From Channa striata (taxonomy: Eukaryota > Chordata > Actinopteri > Anabantiformes > Channidae): 64,000 nt of DNA. The stretch spans positions 1,426,001-1,490,000 of the forward strand of contig CM065182.1 in assembly GCA_033026295.1 (NCBI GenBank), written 5' to 3'. Below, piece by piece: positions 10,445-24,589 of this stretch (within the stretch, counting starts at the first letter, position 1; every line of letters begins with the position of its first letter). Under the pieces are notes generated by a model that saw only the letters and a program-made list of their open reading frames with translations, was not told the DNA's origin and searched no databases. A program made the position numbers and the translations under genes.

Positions 10445-12169
10445 ATAGTTGCCTGGTCTTCAATAAGCTCCTTCCACAGGGCAGGAACATTTTAATCAAG
10501 TGCAGTGTTGAGTTCAACCACTGCACATGTAAGCCAGACTACTCTGTCTAACTCCAGGAGTAGCTGTCCCAATTAGGATTGGATCTAAGGCTGCAACATT
10601 TAAGAACACCTCACTTATCATAAACGTTGTTTTTAGCTATAATTTGAGCTCATGTGGAATTTGGCCTAAAGTAACAATTTCAGTGCTGGGCTCTGACTTC
10701 AACATGCTGCACTATGATAGTTGTGGCTTCCACACTTCAGCTGAATCAGTTGCACACAGATGTTTTTGGGCTGAGAGCTTCCTGTTGTATCTCCTGGTTG
10801 GAGGTAATAACTGGAGCTACATTGAAGCTTATTACAGATGTGCAGTCATAGTTATGTATATTATCTTGTATAAATTGCTGTCACAAGATTTAATAGTTTT
10901 CCAAACCAAAAGAGCAGCTACCCTGTTGAAAATGGTTTATTAAAACAGAAACCTGCAACAGCTATTTAAACATGTATTTTCAGCTTTAAATTAAATTGGA
11001 GGAGTTTTGGATTTTGGCTTTAAAACTGAGCTGAACTTAAATTAAAGGCTTGTTAAACTAGTGAGTTTTATCTGTTCCTATGTTTTGCAGAATCGATAAA
11101 TTAATCTTAGGTAAAACTAATGTAGATTAGTTATTTGACCTAAAACCTTCATGTAAAATCCATGATCTCAACTTTGTCCTGCTGACATTAATCTGAGAAC
11201 TATCAACCTTTACGAACCGTGACTCCAGCATGTCATCACCACTGTGCAATTCAATCCTAAACCACACCGGGGAGACAAATGCTCACGAATGAATCCAGGG
11301 AACTGGATTCAAAGCTGTGATCTCTCTGAAACGCTCAGTATCTCTTCTGGTGTTGCTTCTAAAACAGACACTGTAGCTTTAAAGGGCTTTTTTTTTTTGA
11401 AAATTTAGTGCTAAACACAGAAGGGTCAACACCAGCCAAACTGGACCCTGCAGTTCCCACAACACTTTTCAACAGCATTTAATCCTAAAACAAACTACAG
11501 AGTTTAAAATGCAGGTTTGCTGTCAATGTGTTGAGTCTCCAGCCTTTGGCTTCACCAACCTTCACAAACTTTAAATGCTCGAGAGCCACAGAACAGCTTG
11601 TACAAATGTTTTCGCAGACGAGTCTTTTGCAAATGGGCCGTGTGGCAGATCTTTTACTTTAGTAATAACAGACTACAAAACTTCATTTTTAAATTGTATC
11701 CGTTACTATCAAATTACTGTAGCAGGAAGTTATAGTTACTTCATATTGTGAATACATTGCAGCATGGAGCCTTTTATTTTATAAACTCATAGCTGCCGAA
11801 AAATAATGGTGAGGAAATACCCCAACTGTACATAAGTATAGTACGTTATAATGTAGTGTGAGCTGTTGGATAAATTCTATAAAACTTGTATTTTGTGTTT
11901 CCTGAGGCTTTTATATGAGAGACCCACAAAAAGAGCAAAACTCAGGAGTGTTTTCACACTGTTCGCTGTCCATCCTCGTCCTCGGCTGTTGGTGAGTTTG
12001 TACACGCGAAAAAATAACCCATCCGATGAATGACGACAAAGAGCATCATTAGTGAACCCACAGAAGTGATGCTCTGTCAGGCGGCGCGTTGCCAAATGAA
12101 TCACAGCGGCTCAGTCCGCTATTACAGCTCTGTGGTTTAAGGGTCTCACCATTCGGAGCCTGTCTGCGT
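10445..12169. other. Intergenic stretch, no gene seen
   Basis: AT-rich sequence with only short open frames and no recognisable motif. A segment near 11650-11780 has the flavour of a decayed interspersed repeat but cannot be assigned. Confidence 0.5.
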
Positions 12170-12300
12170 TTGCTCCCATTCTGCCACTGATGTGGGCCAA
12201 CAAGGAAATGAAGTTAATGTCAAAAGTGTTTGGACGGGGTTGAGGTCGGGGATCTGGATGAGTTGTCATGCTGAAACAAAAAAGGGCACAACTGGAAGCT
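12170..12300 (-). mobile_element. Relic of a Tc1-like transposase gene
   Basis: Read on the minus strand, 12253-12230 gives I-P-D-L-N-P-V-Q. This matches the conserved SPDLNPIE block of Tc1/mariner transposases, with Gln in place of the catalytic Glu. Flanking bases also resemble the antisense of common fish Tc1 copies. No full transposase frame or terminal repeats remain, so it is a dead fragment. Confidence 0.6.
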
Positions 12301-14039
12301 CACTGATGTTTGATATTTGAGCAACTGCCCAGTCAACTTTGCTTCTTTTGGACACTTGAATTCATCAGATCCACCATCACCAAAAGATTCCCAGCCGCCA
12401 TCAGGTTTTCGTATAAAACCGATCTTGGATGGATGGATTTTTGGATGTAGTAACTAAGGGTTGCCGCGAGTTACGTCAGATGGTCACAGCATTGTGAAGC
12501 CTGTGCAGAAGGAAGGTGGAGGTGGAGAGAGGAGACATCATAAAGGAGTGAAGACAATTAGATTAACTTGGTCCAGGGAAGACTTTTTACGGGAGGAAGG
12601 ACATTGAGGGACTGTAATAGCCTGGTGTCTCCTCATCCATGTGCAGCTCACGGGTGGAGGGGAATATTAATTGCGTGCTGACTGATTGGCTTTAAAAGTG
12701 GCCGATGATGGAGCGCAGAAACATTAACAGGGTTTTCACTTTGCAATTTAGAGGTTGATATCATCAGAGAAAAGCCTCCAAGAGGTAATAACATGGAGAG
12801 TGATTTCTCAAGGTATTCGGAGTTGTCCTAGTCCCTCTGTCTCTCTCTGTCTTTCTCTCACAGAGGCAGTGTGACAAGTTGAGCATTTTACTGTGTGATA
12901 TCCCATGAGACTCCAGGAAATGGGCCACGCTCAAGAGCAATATTACTTCAGCAATGAATAAATCACTGCTGGCTAAAAGCTATCCAAGCTTGTGTGTTGT
13001 CAGATGAAATGATTATGAGATTAACATTTACTAAAAGTGTGTTTTAGCACCATCAGTCACAGAGATGATTAAAGGCATTAAAAAAAGAAGGAAAAAAACA
13101 GGAGGTGACAAGAGAGGCAAATCAAAGTGTTCTTGGCAGGGACGATTTCCAAGGAATTTATTTAGAGGAGAGATAATTATTGTTTGGATGAGCAGCTTCT
13201 TGAGTGGAGACATAAAGACAAACTGTGCATTATGTCAGCGGAAGATTGACCAGCCTGAGAGTTTTCAGATGCAGAGCAAGAAGTAGATGGCTGCAGCTGT
13301 CGGATGGGAAGTGAAAGCAGAATTTAGACAGCTCCAGTAAGTGGCCACAGCAGAAGCTAATATGATCAGGAGCTCGTCCATAATTTACGGAGTCATAACA
13401 TACATTTGATACAATTAAAGCTACAATGTGCAATTTAAGTGCAGGGCTCTCCAGGTATTAGTCATTATTAAAGTGCATCAAACTAGAAGATTTGAGACCT
13501 CCCACTGCTCTCATCTTCTCTATTGTCCAGCTGACCACTTTAAAATGTATATATATACTGTATACATATTTTTTATTTCTCATTGTGTGACAATATTACT
13601 GGGAGTGGAGGCGGTAGGAGGCTCAGCTAACCTGGAGGTGAGCTCCAGCCTACTGCTCCACCAAATAATGATTATTCTCAGCTGCACAAAGGCAGACAAA
13701 GAAGAGGGATTATATCAAAAATGCCGAACCTATTCTGATCATTGTTGAGAATTACAAGCAAAGTGTTAAAGCCAGTGAGCTGGACACACACATTATTACA
13801 TTTTATTTTATGAAATGTAATTGTTTCGTCAGTTACTGCAGATTTATTGATAATGGTTGTTTAGAAATACGTATATTACCAGCAACAAGCAGGAAAGCCG
13901 GGCAGCACCGGTACCGATAGAACCGAACCCTGTGAACTGGTTAGACTCGTCTGTCTTAACATGAGGTGGCGTGTTTAAAATCTATTATAAACTTGAAAAA
14001 GAACAGAAACCCACTGACTTGAAAGCATTAAAATCCACT

Positions 14040-14040
<1 letters not shown>
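12301..14040. other. Intergenic stretch, no gene seen
   Basis: No coding gene is recognised. The non-repetitive segments at 12600-12820 and 12900-13020 have a mixed composition with several TAAT and ATTA cores. They could be regulatory, but nothing in a single sequence proves it. Confidence 0.4.

Positions 14041-14081
<41 letters not shown>
14041..14081. repeat. (CA)n microsatellite
   Basis: A short GC-alternating start passes into an uninterrupted CA run to 14081. Confidence 0.95.
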
Positions 14082-14083
<2 letters not shown>

Positions 14084-15584
14084 TTTGTTCCTGTAATTTT
14101 GTGCTCTCTTCAGCAGATGTGACACAGCACTTTATGAAAACCATGGCCCCTTAAAAAGCACCTGCTTCTCCACTGGAGGGATTGTGACTGAAAGCCAATT
14201 ATATGGCCTGTCACAGAGAGGAATGGAAAATTTCCACCACTGTCTCATTTTGTGACACTCCGTGCAACGTGAAAGGACAAACAGGTCTGCTCTGTGTGGA
14301 GATTAATTCTAGGTGGGGATCTGATAAGCTGTCTCAACGCCACGACACAGTCTTCATAAAAAGACGGGGACACAATCTGAGCGAGCTTCGGTTCTGACCG
14401 CAGGTCTGCTGCATCTGACAGCGTCAGTCCTGAAGAACCACATTAATAAATATGAAGAAATACAACAATCACCAGAAGCACAACCCACTGTCATGTTTAC
14501 GGCCGTGTGTGCGACGCCAAACTCCCTGCTGTTGGTTCTTACTAAATAGGTGCGTGAACTATGTTTCTTTTCTGCGGAACTTCTCATAATGCATACAGAG
14601 CTGAAATATCAGCAAATGTGTGAGATATTGGGAGAAAGGGAATATAAAAGCAACCCACATGTACCGTGGTTTCATACTGTGCAGTGATAATGAGCGTGTT
14701 ATTTTACTATATTAATCATATTTTCAGCCGACTCTGACCCTACAACCACCAGCTGTCCACGTTCTAACCTGGGTTAGCTCGTTACCTCCGTCTTTGTTCA
14801 AAAACATGCTGTAGTCACTTGGTCGCGATCAATGCTAAAGGATTTTTGATAATGGAATGAAGAGACATGTTGAGTGCTACAGTTGTGTTTGTAATCCGTT
14901 CTGGACAACGACAGAGGTCACAGAGCACAGACGAACAAGTGTATCCAGGCTACTGCTGATAATGTCAGACGTCTTTTCAAAGACTTTATAGGCGGGAGAT
15001 CAGAGTCAGGGTGGGACAAAGACCAGGGCAGAGTCCAAAATCACCCCGTACTCACCACTCATCTAATCATTTACATCAAAGTGTCCCACAATGCAACACT
15101 AAACACACTCACATCTGCGAACAATCCCACAATTCACTGCTGTGTGTTTTTCCTTTTAAAACCCTGAGTAAAAGTTTCTATATTTTAACGGCAACCACAA
15201 TGTTTCCCTGACATTAACTTTTTATGAATTTTGTGCCTACACCAAATCATAACTGTACGTTTTTTTGTTGACATTGTGGTGCATATTCTTGCATGATAAG
15301 AAGCCCTTGGCCTTGTGTAGCTGGTTCGTACTGGCCCGTATCTGTGGTGCTGACAAAGACAGATACTGGCTGCTGTGATAATAACTAAAGCAGCAGGTTT
15401 TGGGTCAGTTGCCTGTGTTTGATTATAGTCTTTCTCAATATAAATGAACATGCCTTTATTGCTTAACCAGAAGCATTTGTGTAGCTGTACTCAGAATACG
15501 TCTCCAATACCAAGTTAGCCTCCACAGGTAGTTGGAATTGGAATAATGTCTGTGGTTTAAAGGCGTTTTAAGGGGTGAAGCTGA
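14082..15584. other. Intergenic stretch, no gene seen
   Basis: Only short open frames without recognisable products or convincing splice pairs. No structured repeat was noticed. Confidence 0.5.
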
Positions 15585-15756
15585 ATAGAAGCTCTGCTGT
15601 GGTAAGCAGTCTGAGCCTATAGCAGCAGGACTAGAACTAACTATAAGGTTTTAAGCCTTGTCTTAAAAGTAGAGAGGGTGTCTGCTCCCAGAATCTGGAC
15701 TGGGAGCTGGTTCCACAGGAGAGGAGCTTGATAGATAAAGGCTCTGCCTCCCATTC
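15585..15756. repeat. Fragment of a widespread fish interspersed repeat
   Basis: The segment contains phrases such as AAAGTAGAGAGGGTGTCTGC (15666-15685), followed by a GGGAGCTGGTTCCACAGGAG block (15701-15720). These recur in a long multi-copy teleost repeat. Only a short, internally deleted piece is present here, so the transposon class is left open. Confidence 0.55.
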
Positions 15757-17250
15757 CGAGAACCACAACCACAATGACATCCTGATCACTGGTGTTTTTA
15801 AAAGGAAAAGTCATGTGACATTAGCTGCCAGAGGCTGAAATATAATTTAATGTCAGAAAACTTGTGTTGAATAGCCAATTTTATTGTATTTAAAATGTCA
15901 CACTTTGTGTTTATATGACCATTTACTACAGATCAGTTAAGACCCACAAATCTTCATATGATTTACACAAACTAAAGGATTAAAGACGAATCTAGAAGGA
16001 GTTTTTCATGATATCACTGCAACCAAGTCAGTGCTGTTGATCATCATGTCAATGCTATTAACGAAACATCAACATCACTGATGAAAGTTCTTCCACGTCT
16101 GAGATGTTGAGGTTTAGAAGTAAATACAAAAGCAAAACATATCACGTCTATGAAAGATATGTGGTGCAATAAGTCTAAATAGGAGGACTCCACTCCAGCT
16201 CATTACAGTGATGCAATTCACAGGCAACACAACACAGATAAAAGTTAATTTTAGAAATTCAAGTTATTCAGAGGCAAAAACTTGCTGGATTTTGGCATTT
16301 AACGCTTGTTGCTTTCTAGCACCCGGTAGTAGTTTGAGGAGCTTGACAGGAACAATGACTTAATATCGATAAAAAAACAAAGCATCAATCCAATAAATAA
16401 ATAAAAATGGAATGATTCAACACTGATTTCCAGATATGTTACTGTTGTGCTTTTTACTGATTTATGATAAATGCATCAATGATGCAAAGGAAAGTGTGCA
16501 AAAAGCAGCTGCCCTCGCCAAGCACAACAGCACTTTGACTTATTGCTTTCTGACCTTTCGTGGCATTTGGAAAGGGCAACTCCGCAGACAGATGGTGCAT
16601 ACACATATGCAAATTGATAATGTTAGGTGATACAGCAGTGGGCTGGATCAGTTATTCTAATAACTCAGTCAGCACCTATAAAATGCCAGCAGTAGCACTG
16701 ATACTGGAGTTATAGCGTCATTTTCATGGTGTCACAACAATATACACCTCGCTGCTTTGCTTGAGTCACTGCATTGAAGCAAAAGTCTTATCACCACAGC
16801 ACTGGAAAAATTTTTTAAATAAATCCAAAGACTTCAGGAAATTTAAGGAGACCGGTTAAATTCCTAATGTAACTAAAAACTCACTGCCTTTGACCTCTGA
16901 CCTTATTGTCATTTGCATTTCGTTTGCAGCTAAATTCATGATAAATTATTGAGCTACAACACCAATGAAAAGCTGGTTTTAGCCCATGTGACCTCTGACC
17001 CCGACTTATTGTTTGGGGGTCAGCGGGAATCAATACACAAGTTACTCTCAGCTTATTGGCAGGCACATTGCGACGTGATTATGGTACATAACCAACGAAT
17101 AACAAACTGAAGGTGAGTTTCACGTGAAATCACGTGTCAGCAGCAGTTTTAACTGTCTTGATTCCGCACTAAAAAGAAATTATTTTGGACTCACATTTGA
17201 ATGAATGAACTATAGCTACACATCTTCCACGAGGAGTCAAAGCTTAGGCG
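15757..17250. other. Intergenic stretch, no gene seen
   Basis: AT-rich, with short spurious frames only. No recognisable repeat or RNA gene was found. Confidence 0.5.
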
Positions 17251-17280
17251 GGTGGAGGTGGAGGTGGAGGTGGAGGTGGT
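17251..17280. repeat. Hexanucleotide tandem repeat (GGTGGA)n
   Basis: Four GGTGGA units and a fifth variant unit, GGTGGT, lie in tandem and form a short G-rich tract on the plus strand. Confidence 0.9.
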
Positions 17281-19030
17281 CCCTCACATCTCCCTGCTGC
17301 ACAAACATATATTATCGCCTCTGCTCCTCATTTTCCTGCACAGTCTGCTTCTGCGTAAAACAAAGACAGACCTTCCCCTCATCTGTACCATCCTGAGTTG
17401 TGACAATTCAATCTGTTCAGCATCTTCCCGCATGAATTATGGATGAACCCTCCAACCTCTGAATGTGTTAGGGATTCATGTCGGTCCAGCAAACCCCTCA
17501 CTTTATAAGTCCTCCTCCTCATATCGCGGACTCAGTGTGTATTTAAAAGAGGTCCGAAGGAAAATCAAGGTAGTTTACAGCGCATCAAAGCAGAGGAAGT
17601 GCAGAACTACCCTGCCCCTTGCTCCAGTTTTTCAAAATGTTAAAACCTAGACAACACCTTTAATTATTTAAATAATAGCAACATTGCTCACAGTCTATGG
17701 CCGGTGCCCTGGTTTGACGTGCGGTTTTAATGCCACAGCGTTAACAAACTATGGAAGGCTCAGTGAAGTCAGATCAAGTCCCAGCCTGTGTGCCAGATGT
17801 GCCCATGGGTGGCCAAAACATTACAACCACCTCCTCATATAATACACTCCAGTACAACTCCACCGCCCACTTTGACCTCATTATTAAACAGAATTATCAC
17901 CTTTCTTACAGTTGCAACTCAAAAACTGAGAAATTTTGACATTGTAAAAGTAGAATTCAAGGTGGAGCTGCTGCTGTGGATTTCAGAGGTGTGCCTAATA
18001 AAGTGGCCAGTGAGTGTTCATGCGATCAGTGATGACAATAAAGCTACGTAAGACCAATAAAAGTCAGAAATGGTGCAGTGAGTGTCACAGATCACAGATC
18101 TCAGTTAGTATGTGCAAAACTGCCACAAACATTTAGAATGGACCAAAAACAGACACAAAATAAAAAACAGCTAAAAGAAATTATCCAAAAATTAACAAAA
18201 TGAATGCAAACTGTTAAAGAATTGCCATAAAGATATACTACGTGTACAAAAAAAAGGTACAACGTGACAAAAAATAAACACCAAATGAAGAAAAAGTGAT
18301 TTAAAACAGTCACACGACTAGAAACTGTTGAAGACTGTTACTGTCATTTTGCATTTGAGTCTGAGGATCCCACACAGGAAATGCGAAGGGCCTTTTACCT
18401 GTCTGTCTGTTTCAGGTGTCACCATTTCTCAATGGAGGCAAATAATATCAAAAACAAAATGCCTGATTTGCCCAGTGAAGAGTTTCCATCGCCACCATCA
18501 TTCCCTTTAGACATCAGCTCCGTCCTTCCTCTCTCTGTCTTCATATTTAAATGAACAGGAAGGTTGACTAGGAGTTCATCCTCCGGTCTAAGAAAATCTC
18601 ATTTTGCCTGGCTGACATTTATGTGAAAGAGGAGAAATAATGACTGTCGTGTCAGTCAGTTGGGGGGTAAATATTTAGGAAACTCAAACTGATGGACCAG
18701 TCAAGACAGTGACTCAACAAAGTCGGTCACATTTTTCTCTCCTCTGACTTTCCTTGAGGACAATATCGAGGGGTATGTGGGGTTTGAACATGTCGAAAAC
18801 AACACGTACAAACAATTAAAACAAGACACACACATGAATCACATTCATCAGAATTTTCAGAAAACAGAACAAATAAAAAAAAGACATATGTAAGAAGTTC
18901 GATGCATCGAGCTGAAGAGGCTAATTTTCCCTGCAGATGCGATCAAACCTTTTTAGAAGAAAAGAGCAACAGTCTAATCTCAAACAGAAGAACTGTCCGT
19001 CATAATGTTCAGACATCTAAACATCACAAT
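17281..19030. other. Intergenic stretch, no gene seen
   Basis: No recognised coding sequence. The part from 18120 to 18310 is strongly A-rich on the plus strand. A minus-strand 70-residue frame in it is rich in Phe and Val only because of that composition. Confidence 0.5.
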
Positions 19031-19450
19031 TACCGTATTTTCAATAAGCCTTTTTTTCCGGCGTTTTGAACATGTTTTACAGAGATGGTTTTTTCTGCAG
19101 ATGGAAGTCAGTGCAAACAAAAAGCGCCAGTTTTAATTCTTAGCGCATGCAACCCAAGACGCACAACAGCAAACATCAGCACTTTTACTGCAGAGAAATA
19201 AACACTCGGCACAAAATCTTTTGTTGAGCGCAGCAACTTCCTTCTCCTTTGGCTATGGAACAAGCCGTTTATTTATAACAAGGACGTTTTTGTCGGCTCT
19301 GTACATCACATGTGTTATACCAAACAGCTCCATCCAAAACAGCGCACAGAACATCATCTGCCTAGTTTACAACAGATATTATTTCTCAGCCTGGATATTG
19401 GCGGCTTATAGTCCGATGCGGTTTATATGTGACAAAATATATATTTCTTT
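19031..19450. mobile_element. Degenerate hAT-type non-autonomous DNA transposon
   Basis: The left end begins ACCGTATTTTC (about 19033). Near the right end is GGCGGCTTATAGTCCGATGC (19401-19420). These match the ends and subterminal part of an abundant fish MITE-like family whose copies start CCGTATTTTCCGGACTATAAG-like. The right terminus is poorly preserved and there is no transposase frame. The family recall is from memory; the exact boundaries are uncertain. Confidence 0.5.
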
Positions 19451-20848
19451 TAAATTTTAGATCCAAATTTAGATAGTCCAGAATTGATCACATGTGAAGG
19501 GTTAGCACCCAAACGGTGAAAAAGTGTCCTGTAGTCATCAACAAACAGCTCCATCCACGCGACGTCATCTGGAGTTTAATTTCCATGTGCTACCCAAACT
19601 AGATCCAAAAGAAGCCAGTTGATCACCAGTGAAAGTGTCCTTTAAGGACACGCAATGGTGACACATGAATGCATAGAGTAAGACAAGTGGAGTGGAGACC
19701 AGCTCAGTCCGTCAGGGGACGTCCTCCAGCTGCGTGGAAAGACGGAGGGAACGTTCAAATCACCTGAGCCAGCTCGAACCACAAGTCGTTAAAAGTAGAA
19801 AGAGTTTCCGCCTCCTGAACTCGAGCTGCCTCCACAGGTGAGCCGCTTCTCATTCTCTGCAGCCCGTTCTACTTTTGGAAAAGTTTGCCACCATTTTTTC
19901 TGATTCTGACTACAGCAAACAACCGACTTAAGCTTAAAAACTCCCAGAGATGTGTGTGCGCTCCCCATTATAATGGAGGTGAACAAGAGTTCATTTGTGC
20001 TGCTCACAGCGCTGAACAAGGCTCCATCTCACTCATAATAATCACACCGTGAACTATTTTTGTTGTGCATAACTGCCAATATGCTCAAAATATAGTGAAA
20101 ACTTAAGGCTGCACATAAACAAAACAAATCACAGCACAACACAATCAGTGGTTACATCAGTGGACTTCAGATTGTGTTTCTCAACAAAAAGCAAGAAGGC
20201 AATTTTCCCCCACATGTTCTGTAGCTCACGGCCACAGAACAAATGTCCTAAATGATACCAATTTGCCACAGAAACACTCAGCGGACGACACTCCTGATAG
20301 GCTCATGCTTTCTTGCGCTCAGTCGAGCTCCCGGATAAAAACAAATTCAAAAGCAGCCAACGTGTGTGTACAGCCACGGCAGCAGAATGCTAAATTAGAT
20401 CCGCGCTGTGGAGGTTTAGTGGGAAAAGTGGGAAAGTCAGTTACAATAAGAAGCTCAGTCAGTCATTTATGGAAGAAGCCAAATACTGCATTTCATCACG
20501 GGGGAGAAGGCGGGCAGGGCTAAAACTCCCCAGGAGAGACGGAAGAGGAAAGATTCAGGCTCTGGGCTCCTGACACTGAATGTGGGACACAGAACAGACG
20601 GCAGTTTTCTTTCTTTTACGGGTCCGTTTGGCTCACTCGGCCTTTAGACTGGATCTAATTCTAAAGAAAATCAGCTTAGACTCTTTCAACACTCGATTTC
20701 AGCCCTGAATTAACTCAGTGGGTAAAATGTTTCTTATCAAATCACGTGGTTGTGCAAAAACAGATATAGCAACGTCTGTAGCTGAAAGAAGGACGATGAG
20801 CAAGAACAAACGCAATGAACCATTTTACCTTCTCCTTCCAAGGCAGTT
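19451..20848. other. Intergenic stretch, no gene seen
   Basis: No gene is recognised. A 16-nt word, CAAACAGCTCCATCCA, present at 19321-19336 within the neighbouring transposon-like segment, recurs at 19542-19557. The transposon-derived sequence may therefore extend further than annotated. Confidence 0.4.
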
Positions 20849-20866
20849 CACACACACACACACACA
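20849..20866. repeat. Short (CA)n microsatellite
   Basis: Nine CA dinucleotides in a row. Confidence 0.85.
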
Positions 20867-23800
20867 GATAAAGTGTGTTCAAGTCTGATATACAGAGAAT
20901 TGTAATGAAGCAGGAGGTTTCAACAAATGAACGAATGTAAGAGTAAATACACACATTTAACTTTACAGCTCACTCAGCTATTTAAAAGGTGGTTGTCTGA
21001 AACAGCAACTCAACTTTTCACCCTTTTATGCTCCTACACTGACACACTGTCGCTTTTCACTGTTCTAAGATATTGGATTAACTATGTAAAATTAGAGCCA
21101 CTTTTAATCACCTAAGTCTGTTTGCACAAACGGATCCGCTCACTGACTGAGGTCAGGATTTCGCAGACATCCCCAGATGCTGGGTTTCTTTTCTGTGATG
21201 CTCTGCTAGGCCTCGACTGCAGCTCCTGTCACTTCCTGTTTGTTTTGGTGGTGTTTTACCTTCAGCACTCGGCTGCCCACATCAAGTCTAAAGCTCTGAC
21301 CCGCTCTGACAGAGTGGTCAGCTGAACAGCACCTTCGTACCTGAAGAGCACCAACAGCGTCTGGTGGTTGCTACACCGCACACCAACACATGTCAGTCAA
21401 AGATCTTCAAGCCACAATGGTGCAACAAGCAGCCTCACTCTGCTCAGCAGCTTCCCCGTTTTTATTTGAAATCTAACAATTAGTTGCTTTGGCCACATTT
21501 AATGTTATATTTATATCCCATGGCTTACTCCACTACATTTGGCAAATTGTTAGACTAATATAAATTTTTAAAAACGCAGCATTTAAAATCAGCTGCTGCT
21601 AACAATGGCGTATTTGCTGTGGGATTCCTCTGACATCCCGTCAGCCGGTGGAATGAGTTTACCACGGCGTGAAGCCCCCTGATGGTGGTGATTTGTTTGC
21701 AGATTAGAAAGTGAGATTGTAATATGGTGGAATATACGGAAAAAACCTGCTCTCCTTGACTCCAAATGTCGATGCATCAACAGTCTATTGAACTATGTTG
21801 ATTGCTGATGTTCCGCATTTCAAACATAGACCACAAACAGAATTTGACTCCAAAACACATTTTTCAATATCTGCTTTACTTGGACTGAAGGAACAAAGAA
21901 AAGGTAAATCTGGGGCTGATATGTGCCACGACTTTCAGTGTAAATGTCACATTTCTGTGCCTTGAACCTAACATTTTAAATTTGATATCAGATGGGTTTT
22001 AAAAAGAGCTTCTTTCCAAGGACACTGTCCTTTCAAGTAAAATGACAGCATCCATCATGTCAGCAAATGCCCCAAAACCACATTTATATTCAAGTTCTGA
22101 GACAAAGACCTCTGCTAGTGGCTGGGAGCAAAGTCAGAAAAGTCTAAAGTTACTACAAAGCTTTGTCCAGAGAGAAGACCTTGGGGTAGATAGATGGGCA
22201 AACAAATGCTTGACTGTTCGGTTTCCCATCTCTCCAAACTTAAGCAGGTACCTCGTCTAAAACCAACCTTTCCTAAGCTTAACTACTTGTCTGTTGGACT
22301 GAAAAGGACCGTGGTTTAACCGCACACTGTCAGATCATAACACAGACTTTCAGAAGGGATTCTGTTCGTACATCATAGATGTTCCGAAATCAGCAAACAT
22401 GTGGCTCTAAAAATACACTAGCAGCATATGTTTGTCTAAGGTTAAGAAATGTCTGTACAGAATATCTCTTCACATAATTCTTTGCCCTTTTGACATCGAA
22501 CCGATGTCAGAAAGAGTTAAAATGGCATCTGAAAGATAGAAAAGTTAAAGAGATCATTGGCTTTCTCACCTTCTCACGGAGTTCTGTTCTAAAAATGTTG
22601 TGCATATCACTGGATGCAGGGGTTCAAGGTGGATATCAGGAGGGCCTTTCAGCTGTGAAACTCACAGAAATGTGAAGAAATCCGGAGGCAGCCACAAGAC
22701 AGACTGTGTATTTAGAAACAAGTTCAGCTCCAACCTAATAACTGTCGGTAGTTAGGTTAACAACTCCCTGTGCTGTCACTTCTGTTGTAAGAGACCGAGA
22801 GAAAGTGCTTCTGGACCTGTGAGACTGAGGGCGGGATACAAGATTTAATTTCTGGGTTTTTAGAACAAAAACAGTGTGCGGAATAAATCATTTAATATGG
22901 CGTTTCATTCTCAAACGAACTAGCCGGTTACCTGAAGAACCTCTGTGCATGGGAAACAAACTATAAGAACTTCAGTGGGACGTTTGAGTGATGCCTTTAA
23001 GGCAGAACATCAAAGAACGGTGTCGGGGGGAGATGCAGAGCTGGACGTGACCACAAAATGTGTTTTTTTGTACCGAGCTTTGTTGCCTGGATATGGTAGG
23101 TAGCTTGGTCCGTGGATCTCACGTGATCCTGGATGAAAACAAAACAAGCCACGTTCATTTCTACGACACCGCCGTTAACATTGCCACGATGATTCGAACT
23201 CTTGCACATTGTCAGTCTCAGCAGGAACCTCCTCTTGTTGCTCCTACTGAGTGAAAATGTAAAAAACCCTACAGCTCTGCTTGACTTTTTTTCATGGTTT
23301 TGGTCTGAATGGGCCAAATGGGTCATCACTGGTCACTACACCAAGTTCTTTGGGTCAGTCGGAAATTTAGCCTAGAACTGACAATGGGTCTAAGTGGTAA
23401 AACTGCAGGTTATACACATTTTAGCAGAGGCCAGTGTGCTGCATTAGTTTAGTTTATTCTCTGAGTTGGATCATAGTTAAATCACGTTCTAACCACAAAC
23501 AAACTCCTGAAGACCTTGTTTGACACCAGACCAAGACCGGATCCATTTCATGGTGCTTTTGGTCCCCAGTCGAGTGCGATTGCTGTGACCTGACCTACAA
23601 ACATAACCACTCCAAACAGGGAAATCAAACAAAGGATCCGTTCAATTGGACTCAATGAGACACTAACGTCCCTAGTTCGCCCTTTTTGCACATGCATGGG
23701 ATTTGAAGAACACGTGTGTTTGCAGTGCTGAGCTCACTCTCTGCACTTGGACAGGTTGAGGGCAGAGGCCGATCACAATGCTCCAAGACCATTAGCACTA

Positions 23801-24589
23801 ATGTGCTTATTTGACAGAGAAGCAACAGGACGTTCCACGGCAGCGCTGGGTTAATGCGGTGCCCAGGTTCATTTCCTGGTTATTAGTGTTGAGTGATTAC
23901 GACAGCTTTTCTGGGAGTTAAATTCCCTCTGCTGTTTGTTCTCTGCTGCCACGTGAAGCCCTAGATACTGAGAGAGAGAGTAAGTCCTTTTTCCTGTATG
24001 TCACTGCTGGAGCTTTGTCCTAATGTCTCTTTTTTTGTGCATTTCAATTCCAGTGGCCTTCATTTCCAGACCCCCGGGCTGCACTAACCTCGTGGTTCTA
24101 CGGACAGCAGTGCTGGGTTTCCACGACGATGGCCCAGGGTAAGAAATCTTGAGGTTTTCTTGATGGATTACTTTGGGATTGCCGGGTGAACTGGTGTGGA
24201 CACCTTTGAATGCGGATTATAACATTTTGACAAGTATCAGAGGACTTTTCTCTCAAAATTGCAACATTTACTGTATTTGACGACCGACTTTGGACATCAT
24301 CTCCTGTGGTTTGGTTTGTTGTTGGTTTTTGCAAAATTTATTGATCCTATTTGTTTTTGTGGACATCAGCCTGTCAATCGAATCCGCCCTTCAGTTTGTT
24401 GATAAGCCTCTACCAACGCAGCGACAACCGCCCTTGTGCGTCAGTATGACGAGGTGCCTAACATTCCTTTAGACTAGTGTTTAGTACTAATTAGAATGAG
24501 TTTTGTTAGTATTTAAATGAGTGAAGCACAAAATAAACCTGCCAAATGTTTTGCTGTTGCTCTGTTCTTTTCTCTCTCCACTTTCCACT
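20867..24589. other. Intergenic stretch, no gene seen
   Basis: There are many short open frames on both strands, up to 110 residues. None shows a domain, a signal peptide with a matching body, or flanking splice sites that I trust. No RNA gene is recognised. Confidence 0.5.
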
